A DNA stretch of 64,000 bases from Anaerolineae bacterium. GTDB taxonomy: Bacteria; Chloroflexota; Anaerolineae; Aggregatilineales; UBA2796. The DNA lies in NCBI GenBank assembly GCA_019637555.1, contig JAHBVK010000009.1, positions 62,001-126,000 on the forward strand, written 5' to 3'. The notes under the pieces were generated by a model. The model made no database searches. It had not been told where the DNA came from and saw only the letters and a program-made list of their open reading frames with translations. Every line of letters begins with the position of its first letter. The stretch's first letter is position 1. Of this stretch, positions 1 through 8,983 are shown in pieces. Position numbers and translations under genes: made by a program.

Positions 1-936
1 TTTATCCAGCACCTGTTCAACAACCCCCGTTTTGATTCCTTTGTGGTACGTGCTCTCTGTCACAACCGCCTACTTGAGCCGCGTGATCGGCTTGAAGTGG
101 TGCGTGGCTCTATTCAGGACAACGAAACCGTATTGTCGGCGATGGAGGGTGTGACGCATGTATTGCATCTGGCAACCTGTAAAGAAACCCCCGATCAGAT
201 CATGGATGTAGCCATCAAGGGTCTGTTCTGGTTACTGGAAGCGTGCCGTCAAAATCCTACTTTTCAGCAATTCATCCTTATTGGTGGTGATGCAGGTGTG
301 GGGCACTGCGTTTATCCCCATCCGATCCCCGTAACTGAAACGCAAAAGCATACTGCCTATCCCGGCTGTTACGCTCTCTCCAAAGTATTGGAAGAGGTCA
401 TGCTGGAGCAATATTACATTCAGTATGGGCTGAATGGCTGCTGTCTCCGTGCGCCGTGGATTATGGAGAAGGATGATTTCAGGTATCAGGTTTCGTTCGG
501 AGAAGATGTGTTTGGCGGCATCCGTTGGCGCGATTATGTTGGCGCGGAAAAAGCAGACGAATACGTCAAAACGCAGACCATCCCGATCATGCAAGATGCT
601 AACGGTGCTGCCATCAAGCGCAACTTCGTACATGTTGATGATCTGGTCACTAGCATCTTTTGCGCTATCGACAATCCGAAAGCAAAGCAGCAGACTTTCA
701 ACATCTGCATGGATGAACCAGTCGATTATGGCGCGATGGCGGAATACCTCACTGAAAAGTATGGACTGCCAACCATCGGTGTGCGCACAGAATACTTCTC
801 AAACTGGTTAGACAACAGCAAAGCCCGCTTTCTGCTAGGCTGGCAGCCTCAATACGATCTCAAAAAGATGATTGATAGCGCATGGAGTTACCAGCGCGAT
901 GCTGATGACCCGCGCATTATTTGGTACCGAGGCTGA
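1..936 (+). CDS. NAD-dependent epimerase/dehydratase, 5' end cut by window
   Basis: The frame is open from base 1, so the N-terminal start and the glycine-rich NAD-binding motif lie outside the window; a GTG at 43 is only an internal codon. Seen: a short-chain dehydrogenase/epimerase pattern with THVLHLA in the Rossmann core and the catalytic YALSK (Tyr codon at 370), followed by NFVHVDDLV and a C-terminal RFLLGWQPQYDL typical of extended SDR sugar epimerases. The family interconverts nucleotide sugars or related sugars in the cytoplasm. The exact substrate cannot be told. It precedes two sugar importers on the same strand, so a role in metabolising an imported sugar is possible but only inferred. 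Confidence 0.85.
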   Translation, partial: FIQHLFNNPRFDSFVVRALCHNRLLEPRDRLEVVRGSIQDNETVLSAMEGVTHVLHLATCKETPDQIMDVAIKGLFWLLEACRQNPTFQQFILIGGDAGVGHCVYPHPIPVTETQKHTAYPGCYALSKVLEEVMLEQYYIQYGLNGCCLRAPWIMEKDDFRYQVSFGEDVFGGIRWRDYVGAEKADEYVKTQTIPIMQDANGAAIKRNFVHVDDLVTSIFCAIDNPKAKQQTFNICMDEPVDYGAMAEYLTEKYGLPTIGVRTEYFSNWLDNSKARFLLGWQPQYDLKKMIDSAWSYQRDADDPRIIWYRG

Positions 937-949
937 CAGGGTTGCTATC

Positions 950-1013
950 CCCGGCTGCGCGACATCGGCTGCACTCCTCGTAAGAGTGCTCGCCGGGTAG
1001 GCGAAGTCTTTTG
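950..1013 (+). other. Nested stem-loop between epimerase and first importer
   Basis: An outer arm pair CCCGGC (950-955) and GCCGGG (992-997) encloses an inner hairpin GCACTC/GAGTGC (971-976, 984-989). It is followed by a short T-rich run (GTCTTTT near 1007-1013). It lies 13 bases after the epimerase stop and about 220 bases before the next start. It may be a terminator or part of a structured leader; I do not recognise a known riboswitch class. The rest of the 937-1220 gap shows nothing else clear. Confidence 0.35.
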
Positions 1014-1220
1014 CAATGGGTACGGAGAAAGGAGCTGTCACCAATCGGCTAGAGGGAGAAATTTGCTCACATGTTGCTGAGTTCATGGCAACGCTGGTTT
1101 ATAGAACAGTAATGCTTTTAGGAGGTTGCCTACCCATCTTTGGCTGAGATTTGGGGCATCTCGCAAAGAGTTACAGAGTATTTAGAAGGCACAAATGCCG
1201 GAATCGTGGGAGATAAGAAG

Positions 1221-2315
1221 ATGTTAATCAAGAAATCACTTGGTCGCCGTAGTTTCCTCAAGCTTGCTGCCATTGCGGGTGTCGGCTTCGGCACACCACT
1301 ATATGAGTTTTTGCAGTGGCGCACGACTTCTGCCAAGGCACAATCGAATCCTCTCGTTGCTGCTTATTCCAACAACGGGCTTGATGCCTCATGGTGCGCA
1401 CAGGGTAAGGACACAGTTGAGTATTACGCGAAACTGATGAACATTACCATTGAGTGGCAAGACCCCGCCCATGACGCTGCCAAGCAGCGTGCGATCTTTG
1501 ACACGTGGTCAACCAAAAAGTACGACTTCGTTGGCGTTCAACCCGTCAGTATCGGCACGCTGGGTGAACCCGCTTCCCTCATGATCGAAGCTGGCACGCC
1601 ACTGGTCATCATTGACACACTCCTCGCTCCCTTTAAGGAACAGCAGGAGATGGGTGTGGTTACGTTCATGTCTTGCGACAACATCATTCTAGGTGAAGCG
1701 GTTGCCTCGGTTCTGCTTTCCAAGCTTGGCGGCAAGGGTAAGGTTGCCCGTCTCGGCGGACAGGCAGGACATAGTGGTGCTCAGGGACGCGGACAGGGCT
1801 TCCATAACATCTTTGATCCTCTGGTAAGCAGCGGTGACATTGAGATCGTTCATGAAGAACCTGCCGACTGGAACACTCAGAAAGCGGCTGACCTCACGCA
1901 AACGTTGATCAACAAATATCCTGATCTCGGTGCCATCTTCTACGACAATGACGACATGGCATTGGCAGGTCTAAAGGTGATCACCGATGCTGGTAAGTCG
2001 AATATCTATCTGGGTGGCATTGATGCTATGCAACCGGCAATTGAAGCCGTTGTTGCTGGCACTTATGCCGTAACAGCGCGTAACTCGGCGGCTCGCGTTC
2101 ACGCCTGGTCAGTGATCGTTGGTGCCTATGCCGCTACCGTCGGCTTGGAGAAGGCGCGGGCGGAGATCCCACCGTGGTTGATGGTCGATGGTCCGGCTGT
2201 CGTAGCGGGCGTTGACAACAATCCAGAATACGCTGATCGTCCATGGTTGCTGAAGGGTCTGGGCGTCGGCAGCGCAGCGGGTCAGCTATGGCTGGAGAAC
2301 AACTACCTGTTCTAA
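1221..2315 (+). CDS. Sugar ABC importer substrate-binding protein (CUT2, Tat signal)
   Basis: A 364-residue periplasmic binding protein of the ribose/LacI-like type, the extracytoplasmic receptor of a CUT2 importer. The start at ATG 1221 is chosen because it is preceded by GGGAGATAAG and immediately gives a twin-arginine signal (RRSFLK, residues 9-14) with likely cleavage after AKA near residue 40; an upstream in-frame start at 1140 would bury the signal. The body shows the alternating two-lobe pattern (DTWSTKKYDFVGVQPVS, AIFYDNDDMALAGLKV) of type I periplasmic binding proteins. It is followed by a stem-loop, then the ATPase and permease of the same system. The ligand is unknown; ribose-like or inositol-like sugars are typical of the family. 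Confidence 0.9.
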   Translation: MLIKKSLGRRSFLKLAAIAGVGFGTPLYEFLQWRTTSAKAQSNPLVAAYSNNGLDASWCAQGKDTVEYYAKLMNITIEWQDPAHDAAKQRAIFDTWSTKKYDFVGVQPVSIGTLGEPASLMIEAGTPLVIIDTLLAPFKEQQEMGVVTFMSCDNIILGEAVASVLLSKLGGKGKVARLGGQAGHSGAQGRGQGFHNIFDPLVSSGDIEIVHEEPADWNTQKAADLTQTLINKYPDLGAIFYDNDDMALAGLKVITDAGKSNIYLGGIDAMQPAIEAVVAGTYAVTARNSAARVHAWSVIVGAYAATVGLEKARAEIPPWLMVDGPAVVAGVDNNPEYADRPWLLKGLGVGSAAGQLWLENNYLF

Positions 2316-2366
2316 TTCAGTCTGCCGCATTGTCTTTCACCATCAGATGCTAGTACTCGTGCACGG

Positions 2367-2401
2367 GAGGTGGGTAAGTTACTCACCTCTCTGTCTCTTT
2401 A
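2367..2401 (+). terminator. Stem-loop after first binding-protein gene
   Basis: GAGGTGGGTAA (2367-2377) pairs with TTACTCACCTC (2379-2389) with one G-T wobble; the tip opens into a small loop. It is followed by a pyrimidine-rich tail ending in CTCTTT. Placed between the binding-protein gene and its ATPase gene, it probably lowers read-through or protects the upstream mRNA so that the receptor is made in excess. Confidence 0.6.
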
Positions 2402-2500
2402 TCATTAGCAAATAGAGACTGAAATCACAGTATGGAAGCATCGTACTTATCAGGTTCGTAGCTATCGTTCCTGTAGCTTTAGAAGGTCAAATATGAATTT

Positions 2501-3985
2501 ATGAGTTCAGAGATTATCGAATTAAAGGGGATTTCCAAGCAGTTTCGTTCCCTACATGCGCTACGAAACGTCAATTTCGATTTACGACCGGGTGAGACTC
2601 ATGCCTTAGTCGGTGAAAATGGTGCAGGCAAAAGCACTCTGATGCGTATTCTCGCTGGTGTCTATGATGGATACGACGGCGAATACTGGCTGAATGGCAA
2701 ACAGGTTCATTTTCACAGCCCTAAAGAGGCACTGAACGCAGGGATCGGCATGATCCATCAGGAACTAAGTACGATGCCTGTGCTGACAGTAGCTGAAAAC
2801 CTGTTCCTCGGACGCCAACCGTTGACCCGTTACGGGACGGTAGACTGGAAGAAGATGCAGCAGGTGGCGCAGCAAGAACTGACCAATCTGGGGTTTCCTG
2901 AGATCGACGTTAGATTGCCACTGAGCAGCTATTCTCTAGGAATCCAGCAGGTAGTTGAAGTTCTGCGGGTCATCCTATCGGGTGCACAAGTGTTGATCAT
3001 GGATGAGCCGACGTCGGCACTCTCGCCTGCGGAAGTAGATCGCCTCATCCAATTGATCGATACCTTGCGTCAGCAAAAGCGCAGTATTGTCTATATTTCC
3101 CATTTCCTTGAAGAAGTGATGCGCGTTGCTGATCGTATCACCGTGCTGCGTGATGGCTCGAAAGTTGGTACGTTGGAGCGCAAGGATGCCAGCGTCAATC
3201 AGTTGATTTCGCTTATCTTGGGACGAGAAGTCAACGCCACGTTGCCATCCGCCCTGCCAGAAGCCACCGAGCGCGATCATACGCTGTTGCAGGTGAGCGA
3301 TTTATCTTCCGATGTGTTCTCCAACGTCAGTTTAGATGTGCTTGCCGGGCAAGTGTTGGGCATTTATGGACCAATCGGGGCAGGGCATTTCGACTTAGCG
3401 CGTGCGATTTTTGGCATGTACCGCTTCGATCAGGGCACAGTGACCGTTGATGGGCAGCTATTGCCGAGAAACTTTTCGGCACGGCAAGCCATTAAACATG
3501 GGCTGGCTTACGTAACAGAATCCCGTCGCAAAGGGCTGTTCTTGGATGAGCCAATTTACCGCAACGTCACGCTGCCACATCTAGCGCGACTTGGTGCGTT
3601 TGTTCCTAACAGGGATCACGAACTAAAGGTCGCTGTTCCTGCCATCAGAAGAACCAACGTCCAGCCGCCAGATCCGCTCAACGCAGCAGGCAAATTGAGC
3701 GGCGGCAACCAGCAAAAAGTTGCGCTGGCACGGTGGCTCACCTTCCCACCAAAAGTATTGATCGCCAGCGAACCGACGCGCGGTATGGATGTCGGCGCGA
3801 AAAATGAGGTACTCGGCATTCTGCGTACATTACGCAATGAACATTATGGCGTCTTGGTCGCCTCATCCGAGCCTGAAACGGTGCTAGCTGTAGCTGACCG
3901 GATTTTAGTGATGTCACACGGTCGTGTCGTTGCTCAGATGGATAACAAGAACTTAGATAAAGAAGCATTGATGAGGCTAATCTAA
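2501..3985 (+). CDS. Sugar ABC importer ATP-binding protein, double NBD (RbsA/MglA type)
   Basis: A 494-residue fused double nucleotide-binding protein powering a CUT2 sugar importer at the inner membrane face. The first domain has Walker A GENGAGKST (about 38-46) and Walker B VLIMDEPTSALS. The second has a degenerate Walker A (GPIGAGHFDLA, no Lys), as is usual in RbsA-type proteins, but a clear signature LSGGNQQKVALARW and EPTRGMD. It lies 3 bases before the permease start, so the two are co-transcribed. A 3-codon minigene with the best-spaced Shine-Dalgarno (AGAAGG) starts at 2493 and its stop overlaps this start at 2501, so translation may be coupled. Confidence 0.93.
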   Translation: MSSEIIELKGISKQFRSLHALRNVNFDLRPGETHALVGENGAGKSTLMRILAGVYDGYDGEYWLNGKQVHFHSPKEALNAGIGMIHQELSTMPVLTVAENLFLGRQPLTRYGTVDWKKMQQVAQQELTNLGFPEIDVRLPLSSYSLGIQQVVEVLRVILSGAQVLIMDEPTSALSPAEVDRLIQLIDTLRQQKRSIVYISHFLEEVMRVADRITVLRDGSKVGTLERKDASVNQLISLILGREVNATLPSALPEATERDHTLLQVSDLSSDVFSNVSLDVLAGQVLGIYGPIGAGHFDLARAIFGMYRFDQGTVTVDGQLLPRNFSARQAIKHGLAYVTESRRKGLFLDEPIYRNVTLPHLARLGAFVPNRDHELKVAVPAIRRTNVQPPDPLNAAGKLSGGNQQKVALARWLTFPPKVLIASEPTRGMDVGAKNEVLGILRTLRNEHYGVLVASSEPETVLAVADRILVMSHGRVVAQMDNKNLDKEALMRLI

Positions 3986-3988
3986 ATT

Positions 3989-5032
3989 ATGAGCGCACAG
4001 GGGGCAGGTTCTAGCCCGAAAGTTGACCCAATGGAAGAGACAAGAGTGATCCCTGAAAGCAGCCGCGAGGTGACGCTGCGACGGCTGAAAGCATTAGCGC
4101 CTCTGTGGACCCTGTTGATCATGTGGCTGTTCTTTGGTCTGGCATCTGAAAGCTTCCGCACATGGATCAACTTCAACAATATATTGTCCCAAGTGGCGAC
4201 GGCTGGCATTCTGGCTGTTGGCATGACCTTTGTCTTGCTCACTGGCGAAATTGACCTTAGCATTGCCGCGGTGATGGCACTCTCCGCACAGGTTGCCACG
4301 CAGCTTTACGCCAATTACAACTTGCCGGAACCGCTGCCGTTAATTGCCGGACTGTTGACGGGCGTGTTATGCGGGGTTGGCAGCGGCTTGATTAGCACGA
4401 TCATTCGAGTGCCAACGTTTATGGCAACACTCGCGATGTCGCTGATTGCAGAAGGGCTAACACTGTGGATCAGTAAGGGGCGACAATTCTTTACGGAGTC
4501 CCTCTCGCCAGTTGTCCTGTGGATCGGCAGCGAGAAAGTTGGCAGTTTGCGTTCCGGCGTACTGATCCTGTTGACTGTGCTCTGCTTGTTGGTCGGGTAT
4601 CTGGTACTGCGCTACACCCGTTTTGGGCGCTATGTCTACATGACAGGTGCTAACCCGTCAGCAGCGCGACTGGCTGGAGTCAATACAAGGCTGATCACTT
4701 TTTCCGTCTTGATCATCAGTGGTTTCACGGCTGGGATCGCTGGCATTGCTGCGATGGGACGTTTAGGTACAGCACTACCTGCGCCACAGTCAGGGTTTCT
4801 GATTCAGGCAATCGCTGTGGTCGTTTTGGGTGGAACTGCCTTAACAGGCGGACGCGGTGGTATCTTGCAGACAGCGGTAGGTCTGCTCATTTACGGCTCC
4901 CTCAGCAATGGCTTGGACAACATCGCTAATATTGACAGCTTTGCCAAGACCTTCATTACCGGATTGGTGCTGTTAGCCGCCCTGATCATCAACATTGTGT
5001 TTGCCGGTAAATCGGAGCGAGACCGAACCTGA
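3989..5032 (+). CDS. Sugar ABC importer permease (RbsC type)
   Basis: A 347-residue polytopic membrane protein of the CUT2 permease family, forming the channel partner of the ATPase just upstream. After a polar N-terminal stretch of about 35 residues there are roughly nine to ten hydrophobic segments. The family motif for EIDLSIAAVMALSA is present near residue 90, as is the cytoplasmic loop GANPSAARLAGVNT that contacts the ATPase. It starts 3 bases after the ATPase stop. With the genes at 1221 and 2501 it makes a complete three-part importer with a single permease, presumably working as a homodimer. Confidence 0.92.
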   Translation: MSAQGAGSSPKVDPMEETRVIPESSREVTLRRLKALAPLWTLLIMWLFFGLASESFRTWINFNNILSQVATAGILAVGMTFVLLTGEIDLSIAAVMALSAQVATQLYANYNLPEPLPLIAGLLTGVLCGVGSGLISTIIRVPTFMATLAMSLIAEGLTLWISKGRQFFTESLSPVVLWIGSEKVGSLRSGVLILLTVLCLLVGYLVLRYTRFGRYVYMTGANPSAARLAGVNTRLITFSVLIISGFTAGIAGIAAMGRLGTALPAPQSGFLIQAIAVVVLGGTALTGGRGGILQTAVGLLIYGSLSNGLDNIANIDSFAKTFITGLVLLAALIINIVFAGKSERDRT

Positions 5033-5051
5033 TCGGACGCTTCCATTGTGC

Positions 5052-5084
5052 GAGACGGCTTGGCATGTCAACTCAAGCTGTCTC
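5052..5084 (+). terminator. Hairpin after first CUT2 permease
   Basis: GAGACGGCTTG (5052-5062) pairs with CAAGCTGTCTC (5074-5084) with one G-T wobble and an 11-base loop, 19 bases after the permease stop. No good T-run follows, so it may be a weak or factor-dependent terminator closing the first importer operon. Confidence 0.4.
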
Positions 5085-5168
5085 GGTCCTATCGCTGTCC
5101 CTATTGCCAGCATTTTCCGTGAATCGGCAGCCAATAAGATCAAGACTGTTGCACTGCTCATATTGCTA

Positions 5169-5198
5169 TGCTATACTGCGAAATCATGCATGATGCAT
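5169..5198 (+). promoter_or_regulatory. Extended -10 promoter and dyad before second binding protein
   Basis: TGCTATACT (5169-5177) is a good extended -10 element; a possible -35 TTGCAC lies at 5147-5152 with a long 19-base spacer. Just downstream, around the expected start site, is ATGCAT-G-ATGCAT (5186-5198), a near-perfect dyad that could be an operator. This gives the second importer its own promoter. Its regulator is not identifiable in the window. Confidence 0.5.
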
Positions 5199-5249
5199 GG
5201 TGTACGACTTAATAGTGGGTTCATACTAACTAAGTTTTAGGAGACTTCA

Positions 5250-6266
5250 ATGAAAAATAATCTATCTCGTCGCAACTTTATTAAAGCCGTTGGAGCAAGT
5301 GCGGCTGCCATTGGTGTAGGTGCTGCCTTGAACAGCTACAGTCCAGTGAATGCTGCGCCTGTTCTGCACACTGCACGGCGGCGTCAGCAAGATGGCAAAC
5401 TTCACATGGCGTTCATCCAGTTCATGCCGCATACCGTTCCAGCGGCATGGAGCAAGGGCATCGAAGAAGTTCTGACGATACAGGAAAATGTCACCTATGA
5501 ACTGCTGGATGGTCAGGGACGCCCCGACGTTCAAATTAGCCTCATGGAAAATCTGATCAATCAGGGGGCGAGTGCGATTTTCCTGCAACCAGTCGATAGT
5601 GTGGCGCTTGGTCCTTCCATCGCGGCGGCACGGGATGCAGGTATCCCAGTGATTACCCTGAACATTGATGCCGTCGAGCCTCACGCCGTCCATGTGGAGA
5701 TGAACCACTACTTCGGCGCGGTAGCGATTGGCGAAAAGATGGGTGAGCTGATGGGCGGCAAGGGCAAGGTTGCCATTCTCAATGCGCCGCCGGGAATTAT
5801 CATCCGCGATCAGCGCACCAATGGATTTATGGCAGGTATTGCCAAGTATCCTGACATACAGGTGGTAGCCGATCAGTCGGCAGACTGGGATCGTAAAAAG
5901 GCGCAGGATGTCCTTTCGGCGATGCTTGCTGCTACTCCGGACATCACCGGTGTGTACGGCGTGAATGATTCGATGGCGCTGGGTGCAGTGGACGTAGCCA
6001 AGTCTAATAATATGCTCGACAAAATGGTCATCTTTGGCAATGATGGCGAAGTTGCCGCGATTGAATCCATCGAAGCAGGTGAGTTGACAGGCACGCAATA
6101 TACAGACGTGTATCAGCAAGGACGCTTTGCCGCTTCCGTCGCTACGGCGTTAGCCACTGGCGGCGTGCCTGCAACGGCATTCGCTAAACAGGGACATATC
6201 CTGATGCCGTACATTATCGCCACCAAAGAGAATGCCTCATCCATTCAACCCAGCCAACGGTGGTAA
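5250..6266 (+). CDS. Sugar ABC importer substrate-binding protein (CUT2, Tat signal)
   Basis: A 338-residue type I periplasmic binding protein, second CUT2 receptor in the window and clearly different in sequence from the first. TAGGAG lies 7 bases before the ATG. The N-terminus carries a twin-arginine signal (SRRNFIK, residues 6-12) with cleavage around VNAAP near residue 35. Two-lobe fold motifs include NQGASAIFLQPVDS, GIPVITLNIDAV and ITGVYGVNDSMALGAVD, typical of RbsB-like proteins. It is followed by a perfect stem-loop and then by permease, ATPase and second permease genes. The ligand is unknown. Confidence 0.91.
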   Translation: MKNNLSRRNFIKAVGASAAAIGVGAALNSYSPVNAAPVLHTARRRQQDGKLHMAFIQFMPHTVPAAWSKGIEEVLTIQENVTYELLDGQGRPDVQISLMENLINQGASAIFLQPVDSVALGPSIAAARDAGIPVITLNIDAVEPHAVHVEMNHYFGAVAIGEKMGELMGGKGKVAILNAPPGIIIRDQRTNGFMAGIAKYPDIQVVADQSADWDRKKAQDVLSAMLAATPDITGVYGVNDSMALGAVDVAKSNNMLDKMVIFGNDGEVAAIESIEAGELTGTQYTDVYQQGRFAASVATALATGGVPATAFAKQGHILMPYIIATKENASSIQPSQRW

Positions 6267-6322
6267 TGAATAGGCTTGTCCTACTACGCTCGTTCATTTC
6301 CATATACCTATCATAGGTAGAC

Positions 6323-6362
6323 ACAATCCTAGGGTGATACGTCGTCACCCTAGGATTGTTTG
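6323..6362 (+). terminator. Perfect 15-bp stem-loop after second binding-protein gene
   Basis: ACAATCCTAGGGTGA (6323-6337) and its exact reverse complement (6345-6359) are separated by a 7-base loop and followed by TTTG. It sits 56 bases after the binding-protein stop and 76 bases before the permease start. It looks like an intrinsic terminator or attenuator that lets part of transcription continue into the transporter genes. Confidence 0.75.
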
Positions 6363-6438
6363 TAGCATCGCTGGTACAGAATAGTTGATATAGATTAGTG
6401 TTTTGCCGACAACGATAAACCTTTAGGAACATTATGTG

Positions 6439-7458
6439 ATGATGCAAAGAAAACAGCTTATTGGTAATCTCAGTTTGCTGCTGATCCTTGCGTTGGTGGT
6501 GATCCTGTTTGCGCTACTTTCGCCCAATTTCCGTACGCTCAATAACCTCAGAAGTATACTTTCCAGTTACTCGCACATTGCGATCATGGCTATCGGCGTT
6601 GCCTTCCCGATTTTGCTGGGTGAGATCGATCTCAGCATCGGGGCGATAATGGGTCTCGTCGGCATGGTAATGTTCAACACATTGCTCATCCACCACTTAC
6701 CCGGACCGTTAGCAATCGTGATCGGGTTAGGAATCGGCATCCTTTGCGGATTGGTGAACGCCTTCCTCATCGTAAAGCTCAAGTTGCAGCCATTCATCGC
6801 GACGTTAGCAACCTTGGTGGGCTATCGTGGCATCACTTACGGCATTTCTGGTCGCCAACTATTTCCAGAGACCACAGTACAAGCGATCACTGATCCTATT
6901 TACACGGCTATCGACGGCAAAATTGGCATCGTACCGTATGCATTCATCTATCTGATCCTGTTGGTGGCGTTAACTACACTGCTGCTAAGTCGCACAAAAT
7001 GGGGGATCAATATCTACGCAGTTGGGGGCAACGAGACGGCGGCGCGGCTCTCTGGCATTAATGTGGACCGGATACGCATGTTCGCGTACGCGTTTTCCGG
7101 CTTCTGTAGTGCGTTGGCGGCACTGGTATTAACGGCACGAATGCGTTCCACGCAGGAAAGTTTAGGCTTATCATTTGAACTATCCGCGATTGCCGCCGCT
7201 ATTATCGGAGGCGTATCGCTCAGGGGTGGCATCGGCAATACGATTGGTCCGGCGATTGGTGCCTTCCTCACCGGTACTCTGTACACCGGATTAACCATGA
7301 TCGGTGTGACTACCTATGCTCAACCGGTTGTAGTCGGCGTCGTGTTAGTGGTGGCGGTGGCATATGACAAACTGCTGGCGACCCGCCGCTCCCGTGCCCG
7401 CACCCGCACTGTTCAACGCATCGAAACAGATGCCACCAAGGGCTTGCAACATGGCTGA
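6439..7458 (+). CDS. Sugar ABC importer permease A (RbsC type)
   Basis: A 339-residue CUT2 permease, counting from ATG 6439; AGGAAC lies 8 bases upstream. A GTG at 6436 and an ATG at 6442 are equally in frame. About nine to ten hydrophobic segments; the family motif GEIDLSIGAIMGLVG is near residue 60 and the loop GGNETAARLSGINV near residue 195. The C-terminus is Arg-rich and cytoplasmic. The gene overlaps the ATPase start by 8 bases. A second, different permease follows the ATPase, so this importer probably has a heterodimeric channel. Confidence 0.91.
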   Translation: MMQRKQLIGNLSLLLILALVVILFALLSPNFRTLNNLRSILSSYSHIAIMAIGVAFPILLGEIDLSIGAIMGLVGMVMFNTLLIHHLPGPLAIVIGLGIGILCGLVNAFLIVKLKLQPFIATLATLVGYRGITYGISGRQLFPETTVQAITDPIYTAIDGKIGIVPYAFIYLILLVALTTLLLSRTKWGINIYAVGGNETAARLSGINVDRIRMFAYAFSGFCSALAALVLTARMRSTQESLGLSFELSAIAAAIIGGVSLRGGIGNTIGPAIGAFLTGTLYTGLTMIGVTTYAQPVVVGVVLVVAVAYDKLLATRRSRARTRTVQRIETDATKGLQHG

Positions 7459-8983
7459 ACTATCATCAATAAAGTTGCAGGCTAGCGGACTGCAAAAACG
7501 TTACGGTGCTGTACAGGCATTAAAAGGTGTAGACCTCACACTGAATGCAGGACAAACACACGCACTCGTCGGCAGCAACGGGGCTGGCAAATCGACGCTC
7601 GTCAAAATCCTGACGGGCGTGGTTGTGCCCGATACGGGAACTGTGGCGCTAGATGGCAAGGCGCTCACATTGGGCGATCCCCGGATCGCTTTGAATGTGG
7701 GCATCGCTTGTATTTATCAGCATCCCAACTTAGTGCAGGATTTGTCCGTAGCTGACAATATCGTGATGGGACGTCACCCGACACGCGCCTTTGGCATCCT
7801 GGATCGTCGCGCGCAGAAGCAGTGGGTGGAAACGCTACTGCAAAAGCACAATCTTCAGTTGGATCTAGAATCTCCAGTCAGCGCCCTGACATCCGTCCAG
7901 CAAAAAGAAGTAGAAATTGCCAAGGCGCTCTCGCTGGATGCATCAGTCATTTTGATGGATGAACCTACCGCTGCTTTGTCCCATGCAGAGGTGGAAAAGC
8001 TGTTCAATTCAATTGAACAACTTTGTCAGCAGGGCGTAGCCGTTCTTTATATCTCGCACATCCTCGACGAAATCTTTCGCATTGCCCAACAAGTGACTGT
8101 ACTGCGCGATGGACAGGTGCGCCTGTCAGGTACGGTAAGCGATCTCACCAAAGCGAAGCTGGTTGACGCCATGCTAGGACGGGAGTTGACCTCGGAAGCT
8201 GCACACAAACATACCATTGCGCCAGAATTAGAGCAGCGCCCCGCTGTACTGGAATGTAATCACCTAAGCAAGGATAACGTTTTTCGAGACGTTAGTTTCG
8301 CACTGCATCAGGGTGAGATTCTGTGCATTACCGGACTAGTTGGTGCTAAGCGAAGCGAACTCATGCGCGCCATTTTCGGTGTGAATCCTCCCGACAGTGG
8401 CGAAATCAGAGTCTTTGGCAAACAGGTGACGATTCGTCATCCATTGGATGCGATTCGTTTAGGCATCGGCTTTGTGACGGAAGATCGTCACGCAGATGGT
8501 CTGTTTCTCAATCACTCGATTAGCACCAACACGGTGATAGCGTCGCTGGATCTGATGTCCAAAGCAGGCTTACTGCTGCGCCGCATGATGCGCACTCTTG
8601 CCAAAAGACAGATTGAAAAGCTGGAAATTGTCCCGGCAGCGCCGGATTATACGGTTAAGAACCTGAGTGGCGGCAACCAGCAGAAAGTTCAATTGGGACG
8701 ATGGCTGGTCAGCGATACCAAAATACTAATTCTGGATGAGCCGACAGTCGGCATCGACGTAGGCACCAAGGCGACAATCTACCGATTGCTGCGTGATTTA
8801 ACATCAACAGGCACTTCGGTGATCATCGTATCTTCGGATCTCGAAGAGGTACTCACCGTTGCTGACAGAGTTCTGGTGATGGCAAATGGGCGAATTACCG
8901 GAGTTTTCTCAGCGCAACAAGTTACTCAGGAGCAAATTCTTCTCGCGGCAAGCGGCGAGATCGGCGAGATTGTGGGGCAGTGA
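7451..8983 (+). CDS. Sugar ABC importer ATP-binding protein, double NBD (RbsA type)
   Basis: A 510-residue fused double ATPase. The start at ATG 7451 is chosen because conserved family sequence begins there (LQASGLQKRYGAVQAL); an earlier in-frame start at 7364 would add 29 residues that only read through the permease gene. First domain: Walker A GSNGAGKSTLV, Walker B VILMDEPTAALS. Second domain: the usual degenerate P-loop (GLVGAKRSELM), signature LSGGNQQKVQLGRW and LILDEPTVGIDVG. It overlaps the upstream permease by 8 bases and the downstream permease by a GTGA junction, so it is tightly coupled to both. Confidence 0.93.
   Translation: MAELSSIKLQASGLQKRYGAVQALKGVDLTLNAGQTHALVGSNGAGKSTLVKILTGVVVPDTGTVALDGKALTLGDPRIALNVGIACIYQHPNLVQDLSVADNIVMGRHPTRAFGILDRRAQKQWVETLLQKHNLQLDLESPVSALTSVQQKEVEIAKALSLDASVILMDEPTAALSHAEVEKLFNSIEQLCQQGVAVLYISHILDEIFRIAQQVTVLRDGQVRLSGTVSDLTKAKLVDAMLGRELTSEAAHKHTIAPELEQRPAVLECNHLSKDNVFRDVSFALHQGEILCITGLVGAKRSELMRAIFGVNPPDSGEIRVFGKQVTIRHPLDAIRLGIGFVTEDRHADGLFLNHSISTNTVIASLDLMSKAGLLLRRMMRTLAKRQIEKLEIVPAAPDYTVKNLSGGNQQKVQLGRWLVSDTKILILDEPTVGIDVGTKATIYRLLRDLTSTGTSVIIVSSDLEEVLTVADRVLVMANGRITGVFSAQQVTQEQILLAASGEIGEIVGQ

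Noticed and set aside
5262..6119. A 285-codon open frame antisense to the second CUT2 binding-protein gene
   Set aside because: It is a codon-use shadow of a well-supported gene, with no recognisable motif and no ribosome-binding site.
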